From assembly GCF_000019965.1 (NCBI RefSeq), contig NC_010571.1:2179001-2243000 (forward strand): DNA of 64,000 bases. Reading direction: 5' to 3'. Position 1 is the stretch's first letter. The number at the start of each line of letters is the position of its first letter. Below are positions 44,301 through 51,779 of the stretch, piece after piece. Under the pieces are notes generated by a model that searched no databases, was not told where the DNA came from, and saw nothing but the letters and a program-made list of their open reading frames with translations. The stretch is from Opitutus terrae PB90-1 (GTDB lineage: Bacteria > Verrucomicrobiota > Verrucomicrobiia > Opitutales > Opitutaceae). The position numbers and the translations under genes are program-made.

Positions 44301-45241
44301 GCAACGGGGGTACGGCACCGAACGGCACACGTTACGTCGGTGGTCTGGCGATCGCCGATGCCTGGGTCCATGCACCGTTCCCGGCGAGTTTCTTCCGCAG
44401 CTATGCGCTGACGCCCGACATCGATCCCACGATCGGAGCGCAGAGCGGCCGGTTGGGCGATTCCTTCACGGCCGGGTACAGTCTTGCGTCCGGTGCTCCG
44501 GTGGGCGGCGGTTCGACCTTCGGTAATCACCACACCACCGTCGACACCAAGTCGACGGGCACGGAAATCGAGCTCTATGCGCAGCCGACGAAGAACTGGA
44601 ACGTGTCGCTCAACTACTCGAAGGTCGACGCCACCTACGAGTCGATCGACACCGTGTCGAAGGACTTCATTGGTGCGATGACCCGGTTCATGAACGGGCC
44701 GGGCGGCCAGGTCCGCATGTGGTACAACGGCGGCCAGCCCCTGCAAGCGCAGTGGAACACCAGCATCGTCGCGCCCTACACGGTCTTCCTGAATGGTCTC
44801 GGTCGCGCCGCGCCTGAAGTCTCGCCGTGGCGGCTGAACGCGATCTCGACCTACACGTTCGACCATGGCCGGCTGAAGGGTCTGTTCGTCGGCGGCGCGG
44901 CGCGCCTCGAAGCGGGCCGGATCATCGGCTACCGGTTCAATCCGGACTTCGAAAATGCCAACACCAACGATCCCGATTACGCGGGCGTCGAGTTCCTTAC
45001 CCAGGGCGGCTTGGACGTGAACCAGCCCTTCAAGGGCGACAACGAAACCCACGTCGACGTGTGGTTTGGCTACTCCTTCAAGGTGACGCGCGACGTCAAC
45101 TGGCGGATCCAGGTCAACGTTCGAAACGTGGGCGAGGATAACAGTCTCGTGCCATCGCGACTCCAGCCCAACGGCGACCTCGCCCTGGCCCGCATTCAGG
45201 AGGGCATGAGCTGGCAGCTAACCAACACGTTCGAATTCTAG
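41333..45241 (+). CDS. Large TonB-dependent outer-membrane receptor
   Basis: This 1302-residue receptor has a signal peptide at residues 1-~27 (LAAQ), then VLSPFVVDASEDQGSYQAN and the plug domain: LPSAISVVTKEFLRDTGA, RVDLQRGPNSILFGVGSPAG and IINGSVNDATF. The remaining ~1,050 residues show alternating strands of a 22-stranded barrel, ending with a terminal aromatic motif (TNTFEF). It is larger than the usual 700-1,000 residues, from long loops rich in Asn/Gly/Thr. No N-terminal signalling or carboxypeptidase-like domain is present. Such Opitutaceae receptors take up polysaccharide breakdown products. It precedes the FG-GAP genes, separated by a terminator. The ATG at 41333 is chosen for signal-peptide length. 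Confidence 0.93.
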   Translation: MNRSIERALGLAAASAFCLFASPFLAAQTAAPTGAEIDPADEQPIVLSPFVVDASEDQGSYQANSTLAGSRVRTDLKDLPSAISVVTKEFLRDTGAKNSADLLVYTPSTEVGGIRGNYSGVAGSAVYQENTVTSATRVRGLDSADNTRDYFLTDIPWDGFNIGRVDLQRGPNSILFGVGSPAGIINGSVNDATFKTAHQLENRLDEWGSVRTSIDLNQVLISKVLAVRFAGLQDNAKFQQEPAYNDATRLFGALRFEPKLMEVLDGHTSIRAKYEYGKVRANNPRSTPPVDEISYWFNSGPQARLGNNLGYNKLVIDQFSLINPNPSGVPLPGGTGSYLAARTYELGGWAEGRQYWANITNYYEATPASINSVANPPQPSATPFYTITAQAQTGSGIADANGNRVRGAQGYRPVGIPPMSQYAANVGLNVGTTGTGTGTYPWLTVPGGIFWADEVITDPSIFDFYTHLLDGPNKREWQDWNAMNVAIDQSFFNDRLAFQAAFDHQDYEEGAHRWMTGSNYAITVDVNVRYANGALNPNAGRPMVTNGSGAPSLNYQQNTVRDAVRLTTTGDLRAEDFLDKGSRLERILGKHVFTGLYERNTVVQRNMNWSDFAVTPEWSIYNNSSLLNAANGLGSGRQFEWAAYVGPSLASASSASGANLTNLNYVIRPPKNQNVINFDSHWNRPTDPAATGYVDPSAPFPTRPAADYTGTTPTVSDGFYIENNGTQNNAGAYNQSQNPANYIGWQSQPATWMFSDDPQDFPNLVQSASRTRYRNLSRGITWQGRMFDGTLVPTFGWRKDVITNYQTNAVTDQNTGFTSLEFPDNFASRTDVKGESKSWGAVYHLPKFITNRLPGDTQISLFYNRSRNFRADATRLSLSGIPVPNASGDTKEFGVSITTLNDKLTLRVNRFRTKVANATLGTTSGNSIGGLGNNAYFIADGSIWGYGWATQMQDFLAGHPASSGYGDYAGNDGLPRNTPEEIAAYDAYNRNGGTAPNGTRYVGGLAIADAWVHAPFPASFFRSYALTPDIDPTIGAQSGRLGDSFTAGYSLASGAPVGGGSTFGNHHTTVDTKSTGTEIELYAQPTKNWNVSLNYSKVDATYESIDTVSKDFIGAMTRFMNGPGGQVRMWYNGGQPLQAQWNTSIVAPYTVFLNGLGRAAPEVSPWRLNAISTYTFDHGRLKGLFVGGAARLEAGRIIGYRFNPDFENANTNDPDYAGVEFLTQGGLDVNQPFKGDNETHVDVWFGYSFKVTRDVNWRIQVNVRNVGEDNSLVPSRLQPNGDLALARIQEGMSWQLTNTFEF

Positions 45242-45291
45242 ACTTCGGTCGCGATGTAGGAGCGTCATACCTCATCTCGACTGGGTAACGG

Positions 45292-45320
45292 GTCCGGCGG
45301 CGTCAGGCCGCCGGACTTTT
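45292..45320 (+). terminator. Rho-independent terminator after the TonB receptor
   Basis: GTCCGGCGGC-gtcag-GCCGCCGGAC is a perfect 10-bp stem with a 5-nt loop, followed by TTTTCTC. It lies 51 bp past the stop, so the FG-GAP gene needs its own promoter or read-through. Confidence 0.9.
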
Positions 45321-45406
45321 CTCATTTTCGCGAAGCCACCATGCAGGCAACCTCCCCGACGTCACCACCAATTCGTGGGTGACTTCCTGTTCGCCATCCA
45401 TCCTCC

Positions 45407-48400
45407 ATGGCCGCCGCGATCGCTCCTCCCGCCGCCACTGGCGCCGTCCCCCGCAATCGCGGATGGCGAGCGAAGTGTCTGGCGCTCGCCGCGATTGTCC
45501 TCGTGGCCGGCGATGCGTGCGGCTCCGGGATCGCATCGGCCCCGCTGGCTCCGCGCTCGGCGCCGCGCGGCGCGACGATGTTCACCCGGCTCATGCCCGA
45601 GCGCACGGGCGTGAAGACGGAAAACCGCTATGCCGACCCCGAGATGTGGGCGCGCCGCTACCAGGAATTCCTCTTCGGCGCCGTCGGCACGGGGGTGGCG
45701 ATCGGCGACTACGATGGCGACGGCCGGCCGGATATTTTCGCCGTCAGCAAGACCGAGAGCTGCCGGCTGTTTCGCAACCTCGGCGACTTCCGTTTCGAGG
45801 ACGTGACCGAGCGCGCGGGCGTAGCGGACAAAGGTGCGGCCGCGGGTGTGTGGAAGCAGGGGGCCACGTTCGTCGACGTGAACAACGATGGCCGGCTCGA
45901 TCTGTATGTCTGCCGCTTCGACGCCTCTAACCTGCTTTACGTCAACCAAGGCGACGGCAGGTTTCGCGAACTCGCGCACGACTACGGGCTCGACGTGTCG
46001 GACGCGAGCGGGATGGCGGCGTTCTGCGACTACGACCGCGATGGCCGGGTCGACGTCTACATCGCGACCAACCTGCTGAACATGATGCGCGGCCCGAACG
46101 GCCAGCGCGGCTATCTCCTTCACCAGCTGAGCAACGGAACCTTCGCGGACGTCAGCGCGGCGGCGGGCATCGCGGGCGCGACGCAGAGCCATTCGGCCAC
46201 GTGGTGGGACTACGACAACGACGGCTGGCCCGACCTCTACGTTGCCAACGACTACGCTGCGCCAGACCGACTGTATCACAACAACCGCGATGGCACGTTC
46301 ACCGATTCAGTCGACCGCGTGCTGCCGCACACGTCGTTCGCCTCGATGGGCGCGGATTTGGGCGACGTGAACAACGACGGGCTGATCGACTTTCTCTCGG
46401 CCGACATGGCCACGACGACGCACGAGAAGGATCAACGCAGCATGGCGGACACGCGCGGCCGCGCGGTCGATCCGCCCGATCTTGGCAACGAGGCGCCGCA
46501 GTATCCGCGCAGCGCTTTATATCTGAACACCGGGACCGCACGATGTCTGGAGGCGGCGGTTCTGGCCGGCATCGACGCGACCGACTGGACGTGGGGACCG
46601 CGGTTCGAGGATCTCGACAACGACGGCCGGCTCGACCTGTTCGTGCCGAATGGGATGTTCGTCGAGCAGAGCATCGACATCAACACGCGCATGCTCAGCG
46701 CCGAGACCACGGCGGAACGCGTGCGGATCATGCGGCAGAGTCCGGTGCTGAACGAGGAGAACCTCGCGTTCCGTTCTGCGGGCCAGCAGAACGGCGATCT
46801 CGCGTTCGAGAACGTCGGGGCGGCGTGGGGACTGGATCACAAAGGCATCAGCTTCGGCGCGGCGTTCGGGGACTTCGACGACGATGGCGATCTGGACCTC
46901 GTCTACGCCAACTATCAGGACAGCGTGGCCGTGCTGCGCAATGACAGCGACACCGGTCATCGGGTGATCGTCGAACTGCGGGGAACCACCTCCAATCATT
47001 TCGGGGTCGGCGCGACGGTGCACATCGCGACGTCCGCGGGCGTGCAGGTACGTCAGCTGTGGTTGGCGCGCGGCTACATGTCGAGCAGTGAGCCGGTGGT
47101 GCATTTTGGTTTGGGGGAGGAGAGGGAGATCAGGGAGCTGACGGTGAGGTGGCCGAGCGGGGCGGTGCAGCGGTTCGAGCACGTGGTGGCGGACCGGCGG
47201 TATACGATCACGGAGCCGGCCGCTGGTGTAGCCGGGGTCGGTGACCCCGGGTCGGGTTCATCCTCCTTCGCGAAAGCTACGGAGGACAAGACGAGCCCGG
47301 CTACAACAAGTCTCTTCGCGGAAACGAGTGAAGCGCACGGGCTGGCGGTGACCTCGCGGGAGGAGCCGGTGGACGAAGTGGCGTTGCAGCGGTTGCTGCC
47401 GACGCGGTTCAACCGGCGCGGACCGGCGCTGGCGGTGGGCGACGTGAACGGGGACGGGATCGAAGACGTGGTGATCGGGGGCACGACGCAGACCGCCGCG
47501 CAGGTGCGGCTTGGTTCTGCGCCTGGCAACGACCCGGCTGCGGATGCCGGAGCGGCGTTCCCGACCGACATGGTGAACGACGGGCCGGTGCTGCTGTTCG
47601 ATGCGATGGGCGATGGGCGGCCGGCGCTGCTGGTGACGAAGGGCGGCAACAGTTTGCCGGCGGGCGCGGCGGAGTATCAGCCGAAGCTTTACGTGCAGGA
47701 CGAGCCGGGGCGGTTTCGGCTGGCCGCCGGTGCGCTGCCGGAGCTGTCGCTGAGCGTGGGCGCGGCGGCGGTGGCGGACTTCGATCGGGACGGGCGGCTG
47801 GATGTGTTCCTCGGCGCGCGCGTGCTGCCGGGCCTGTATCCGCTGGCGCCGCAAAGTGCCCTGCTGCGGAACCGCGGTCCCGCGACCGCGGGATTCGAGG
47901 ACGCGACCGAGTTGCTCGCGCCGGCGCTGCGGAACGTGGGCTTGGTGACGTCGGCGTTGTGGAGCGACGTGGACCAGGACGGCTGGCCGGACTTGTTGGT
48001 GGCGCTGGAGTGGGGCCGGGTGACGTGTTTTCACAACGAGCAGGGCCGCGGTTTCTCCGACTGGACCGAACGGGCTGGCTTCGCTGCGGCGGGCACCGGC
48101 TGGTGGACCTCCCTCGCGGCGGCGGACTTCAACGGCGACGGTCGGATGGACTACGTGGCCGGCAACGTGGGACTGAACACGCAGTATCGGGCGAGTGCGG
48201 CGCAACCGGCGCTCTTGTTCTACGGCGACTTTCGCCGCGATGGCGGCGAGCCGCAGCTGATCGAAGCCTACTACGAAGGCGACAAGCTCTATCCCTGGCG
48301 GAGCCGACGGGACTTGGGAGCAGCGATACCCTCGGTGCTGAAGCGCTTCCCGCGGAACAACGCGTACGCGCGAGCCACGCTCAGCGAGATCCTGGGCGAG

Positions 48401-49093
48401 GAGAAGCTCGCCGCCGCGGACAAGTTCATGGCGACGGAGCTGCGCAGCGGGGTGTTTTTGAGTCAGCCGGACGACACCTGGCGGTTTACGCCGTTGCCGC
48501 GGATCGCGCAGATCGCACCGCTGCAAGGGATGGTCGCAGGCGACTTCGATGGCGACGGGCAGGCGGACCTTTACGCGGTGCAAAACTCCTACGCGCCAAT
48601 CGCGGTGGTGGGCCGGTTCGACGGCGGACTGAGCCAGCTGCTGCGTGGCGATGGCCGCGGCGGTTTCGAGCCGGTGCCGCCGGCGCAAAGCGGACTGGTG
48701 GTGCCGGGCGACGCGAAAGCGCTGGCCGTGCTGGATCTGGGGCAGGATGGCTGGCCGGATTTTCTGGTGACGCGCAACAACGCAAGCACCCTCGTGTTCG
48801 AGCGCCAGCACGAGCCTGGCCTCCGTTCGGTGCGCGTGCAGCTGCGCGGTCCCGCCGGCAATCCGACGGCGATCGGCGCCCGGCTGACGGCGCATTACCG
48901 CGACGGTCATGCTCAATCGGTCGAACTCCAGGCCGGTTCGGGACACGCGAGCCAGTCACTCGCGGCCGCGTTCTTTGGCGATCGGGCGGACAACCCGCTC
49001 GCGCGGATCAGCGTCCGCTGGCCTGACGGCGCCACCACCCAGCACGACGTGACCGGCACCACGCCAGTCATCATCCTCCCTGCACCGCGATGA
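45407..49093 (+). CDS. Giant exported FG-GAP/VCBS protein with ASPIC-UnbV domains (CRTAC1-like), copy A
   Basis: This 1228-residue protein has a signal region in residues ~1-44. The first half carries at least seven FG-GAP/VCBS calcium-type loops (GDYDGDGRPD, VDVNNDGRLD, CDYDRDGRVD, WDYDNDGWPD, GDVNNDGLID, EDLDNDGRLD, GDFDDDGDLD), then an ASPIC/UnbV domain at ~515-600 (IVELRGTTSNHFGVGATVHI, LTVRWPSGAVQRFEHV). A repeat-derived linker at ~602-640 joins a second propeller-like half (SDVDQDGWPD, ADFNGDGRMD, GDFDGDGQAD) and a second UnbV at ~1140-1220. It probably forms one or two beta-propellers that bind Ca2+ and glycans or proteins at the cell surface. The paralogue is at 51780. Confidence 0.9.
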   Translation: MAAAIAPPAATGAVPRNRGWRAKCLALAAIVLVAGDACGSGIASAPLAPRSAPRGATMFTRLMPERTGVKTENRYADPEMWARRYQEFLFGAVGTGVAIGDYDGDGRPDIFAVSKTESCRLFRNLGDFRFEDVTERAGVADKGAAAGVWKQGATFVDVNNDGRLDLYVCRFDASNLLYVNQGDGRFRELAHDYGLDVSDASGMAAFCDYDRDGRVDVYIATNLLNMMRGPNGQRGYLLHQLSNGTFADVSAAAGIAGATQSHSATWWDYDNDGWPDLYVANDYAAPDRLYHNNRDGTFTDSVDRVLPHTSFASMGADLGDVNNDGLIDFLSADMATTTHEKDQRSMADTRGRAVDPPDLGNEAPQYPRSALYLNTGTARCLEAAVLAGIDATDWTWGPRFEDLDNDGRLDLFVPNGMFVEQSIDINTRMLSAETTAERVRIMRQSPVLNEENLAFRSAGQQNGDLAFENVGAAWGLDHKGISFGAAFGDFDDDGDLDLVYANYQDSVAVLRNDSDTGHRVIVELRGTTSNHFGVGATVHIATSAGVQVRQLWLARGYMSSSEPVVHFGLGEEREIRELTVRWPSGAVQRFEHVVADRRYTITEPAAGVAGVGDPGSGSSSFAKATEDKTSPATTSLFAETSEAHGLAVTSREEPVDEVALQRLLPTRFNRRGPALAVGDVNGDGIEDVVIGGTTQTAAQVRLGSAPGNDPAADAGAAFPTDMVNDGPVLLFDAMGDGRPALLVTKGGNSLPAGAAEYQPKLYVQDEPGRFRLAAGALPELSLSVGAAAVADFDRDGRLDVFLGARVLPGLYPLAPQSALLRNRGPATAGFEDATELLAPALRNVGLVTSALWSDVDQDGWPDLLVALEWGRVTCFHNEQGRGFSDWTERAGFAAAGTGWWTSLAAADFNGDGRMDYVAGNVGLNTQYRASAAQPALLFYGDFRRDGGEPQLIEAYYEGDKLYPWRSRRDLGAAIPSVLKRFPRNNAYARATLSEILGEEKLAAADKFMATELRSGVFLSQPDDTWRFTPLPRIAQIAPLQGMVAGDFDGDGQADLYAVQNSYAPIAVVGRFDGGLSQLLRGDGRGGFEPVPPAQSGLVVPGDAKALAVLDLGQDGWPDFLVTRNNASTLVFERQHEPGLRSVRVQLRGPAGNPTAIGARLTAHYRDGHAQSVELQAGSGHASQSLAAAFFGDRADNPLARISVRWPDGATTQHDVTGTTPVIILPAPR
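47227..47305. repeat. Palindromic repeat element inside the coding linker of copy A
   Basis: This 79-bp element is bounded by inverted arms TGTAGCCGGG and CCCGGCTACA, with nested stems CCGGGGTC-ggt-GACCCCGG and TCCTCC..GGAGGA. It encodes the linker GVAGVGDPGSGSSSFAKATE after the first UnbV domain and keeps the reading frame. The translated FAKATEDK string resembles the product of an intergenic repeat family seen in related bacteria, so this looks like a REP-type insertion captured as linker. Confidence 0.65.
47573..48983. repeat. Long direct repeat, left copy (inside FG-GAP copy A)
   Basis: This 1,411-bp block seems to be identical to 54009-55419 (constant offset of 6,436 bp), covering residues ~723-1192 of copy A. 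The antisense-frame translations also agree over the block, so synonymous positions match as well. Flanking homology continues at a lower level on both sides (47091-47217 and 47315-47517 on the left). Confidence 0.9.
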
Positions 49094-49105
49094 CACCGTT
49101 GTCGC

Positions 49106-51514
49106 TCACAGCTGTCGGCGTAGCTCCAACGGAAGCAGGCTTTCCGCCAGCGCGTGCAGCTGAGGATCCGGCAGCGGAAGAGCGAACGCGTCGCTGAGCA
49201 CCAGGAGTCGATACAGGGCGCCCTCATTCAGCATCCGCAGCCGCGGGGCGTCTGCTGCCGTGATGCAGCGCTGCACCTGCGCGCGGGCGAGTTCCAGTTC
49301 ATCGCCTTGGGCGAGCACGGCCGCGAGCGCGACACGTCGATCCCACGCGAGATAGCGATCGGCCTGATTGGCCAAACGGGCGCGAATGGCGATGACCGTC
49401 TCGGTGAATGCGCCGGCATTATCCTGCGCCGCCTGAATCTGCGCGCGCGCCGTCAGCGCGCCGACGTCACCCGGAAACCGGCGCAACGCCTCCGCGATCG
49501 CGCTGGCGTCCTCGAGCCGACCTGTTTCCACCAAAACCTCCGCGAGCCGGCTCTCGACCAGCGCAGCAGTCTGGTCCTCGACCACCTCGAAGACGAGGGC
49601 CGATGCGTGCTCCATTCCTTTGATGTCCGGCGGAGTGTAGGCCATCGGTCGCAACCAGGCGGGCAGATGCCAGCGACGAAGTTCACTCACGAAAAAGCTG
49701 ACGCGGGTTGCGTGCTCCTTGACGAGATGGAGTCGAGCGAAGTCGTCGAAGAACGGGTCCCATGACGGCACCACCACGTAGCGGACTCCGCGACTCTGCA
49801 GCGCCCATTGCACTTCTTCGATCGTGCGCGCGCCGGCGATGGCGAGACTCAAGCCGAAGCCAGCTTCATTGCCCGCGGCGTGGGTGCCGAGTCCGCGGAA
49901 TCCGCCGAAGTAGCAGAGTGAGGACGTGACCTGCGGCGGAGCGTAGACGATCGCTCCCGGCCCGCCGGCTCGCGCGGAGAGCCAGTGCGCGAGGTCGCGT
50001 TCGATCAGCAACTCGGCTTCGGTGCGGCTCAGAACCGTGGCCGGCCCAACAGGCTCAGGCCACGCCGTAGCCACGCCCGGAATTGCCGCCCCCGCGAGCG
50101 CGATGGCCCAGGCGGTGAGCAGAGGCCGGGATTTCTGTTCCGCTGCTGCTGCGAGACCCGCGACGAGCGCGATCAGCAATGTGACGTCGACGAGAACCCA
50201 AGCATCGAGCCACCGCCACGCGAAGGCTCCGGCCGCCAGCACTGGTCCCATCGCGAATGCCAGGGCTGGCCGCCACCGCGGACTGATCCGATTGCCCGCG
50301 AGCGTCCAGCCGGCCACGACGACGAGACCGAGCGGGAGCAGCGTCGCCCAGACGTCAAGACTCGCGCCTTCGCGCTGCAGCCACGCAACGAGATTTGGCG
50401 CAGCCGCGCTGCCCGGCAGGCTGGTCAACCGGTACGCATTCAGGTCCGCCGCGAGGAAGCCGCGGCTGCCTGTCAGTTTCATGCTGAGCGGGATGACAAC
50501 GACGGCCGCGACCGCCAGCATCTGCGGCAACGCGGCGCGCAGCCGACTGCGCGGAGGCACGCGGTCGCTCGCGGCTCGCGCGAGCAGTTCGCCGACGCCA
50601 AGCCACGCCAACGCGTAGAGGGGATGATTCGCGCGCAGCTCCCATGCGCCAAGGTGAGTCGGTGCGTATTCGAAAAGATAGGCCACCAGCGATACGCCAG
50701 CGCCAGCCAGCGACCACCCTCGCCAGGCCGCGGCCTCGGGTGCCGGCGTGTTGCTGCGGCGGCTGGTCCAGTGGGCGAAGAGTCCTCCTGCGGCGGTGCC
50801 GGCGAGCACCATCACCTGACTGCGCACATCAAGCCAGAGCCCAATGCCCGCAAGAAATCCCGCCGCGGCGAACCAGCGTCGAGCTTGCGCCGGCTCGCGG
50901 AATCCCGCCACCGCGGTGAGCAGGCTGCCGAGCACGCAGCCGAGCGCGAGCGCGCGACCATCGGGTACGCCCGGCAGAAAACTCGCCGCGAACGGAAACA
51001 GGGTCACGCCGCCGACCGCGAAGCCCATCGCTGCCAGTGCGCCGAACCGCCACGCGCAAAGCGCGGTGACTCCGGCCAGGAGCAACAGATGCAGCGAGGG
51101 CTCCGCGACAAGCGCGGCCCGCTCGACCGACGGCCCCGCGGCTCGTCCGGAACGTGCGCGCTCGGCCCACGCGACGAGCATCAGCCACCAGCGTGCGGGC
51201 GAGGCGGTGAAAACCGGGCGGCCGACGGGAGCGTTTTCCTGGTCGGTCCACCGCGCCCGTGTTTCGCCACTGGCAAGGGAGCGCTGCGCTTCGGCGATGC
51301 GCGCTGCTGCCGGGCCGTGCCGCTCCGGCACGATGAGATAACGTCGCGAATGTTGATAGCCGGTCGGCGAATCAGGATCGACGTACGCTGCTGCGTTCGC
51401 GCCGCCGGCGAGGGCTGATACATACATGCCCCGTCCGCTTCGCCGCGACGTGACGGTTATCAGCAGCGCGCCGGCGAGCACCAGCACCGAGCAGATCAGC
51501 ACCGGACGAATCAT
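49106..51514 (-). CDS. Multispanning GT-C-like membrane protein, copy A
   Basis: This 802-residue protein starts MIRPVLICSVLVLAGALLIT. A signal-anchor helix is followed by a first outer loop with TRARWTDQENAPVGRPV at ~85-101 and FTASPARWWLMLVAW, then ~9 more membrane helices to residue ~530. The soluble C-terminal ~260 residues include LAHWLSARAG, VVVPSWDPFFDDF and TPR-like repeats (RLEDASAIAEALRRFPGDVG). The E-N-A-P-x-G-R..S-P-x-R-W-W-L signature recurs in copy B and is reminiscent of STT3/GT-C enzymes. It is convergent with FG-GAP copy A (12 bp apart). Function unknown; a glycan-transfer role is inferred only. Confidence 0.75.
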   Translation of the reverse strand: MIRPVLICSVLVLAGALLITVTSRRSGRGMYVSALAGGANAAAYVDPDSPTGYQHSRRYLIVPERHGPAAARIAEAQRSLASGETRARWTDQENAPVGRPVFTASPARWWLMLVAWAERARSGRAAGPSVERAALVAEPSLHLLLLAGVTALCAWRFGALAAMGFAVGGVTLFPFAASFLPGVPDGRALALGCVLGSLLTAVAGFREPAQARRWFAAAGFLAGIGLWLDVRSQVMVLAGTAAGGLFAHWTSRRSNTPAPEAAAWRGWSLAGAGVSLVAYLFEYAPTHLGAWELRANHPLYALAWLGVGELLARAASDRVPPRSRLRAALPQMLAVAAVVVIPLSMKLTGSRGFLAADLNAYRLTSLPGSAAAPNLVAWLQREGASLDVWATLLPLGLVVVAGWTLAGNRISPRWRPALAFAMGPVLAAGAFAWRWLDAWVLVDVTLLIALVAGLAAAAEQKSRPLLTAWAIALAGAAIPGVATAWPEPVGPATVLSRTEAELLIERDLAHWLSARAGGPGAIVYAPPQVTSSLCYFGGFRGLGTHAAGNEAGFGLSLAIAGARTIEEVQWALQSRGVRYVVVPSWDPFFDDFARLHLVKEHATRVSFFVSELRRWHLPAWLRPMAYTPPDIKGMEHASALVFEVVEDQTAALVESRLAEVLVETGRLEDASAIAEALRRFPGDVGALTARAQIQAAQDNAGAFTETVIAIRARLANQADRYLAWDRRVALAAVLAQGDELELARAQVQRCITAADAPRLRMLNEGALYRLLVLSDAFALPLPDPQLHALAESLLPLELRRQL

Positions 51515-51779
51515 GGCATGCAATGCCCTCGGCTCGCGGGGCGGCAGGGGAGTGATCGGTAACGTGAATACTCGGATACCTGCACGGGATGCCTTCTGAA
51601 TTTGCGGGACGCGGGCGGGCCCAGCAAGCCCGGCCAACGCAGCCCCCGCCCGCGCGCACAAGGAGCTCAATCCGGACGTAAAGGATCTCAGTTTGTTGCG
51701 CGCGGCTCCGGAAAAACGAGCGCGGGCACGGGCGCACCGACGCACTCGCTTGACCCCTCTCCCGCGGGTGGCTGCATAG

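Noticed and set aside
47216-47310. Copy A linker repeat as a disrupting insertion (pseudogene)
   Set aside because: The frame is maintained across the insert and both flanking domains are intact, so the gene appears functional.
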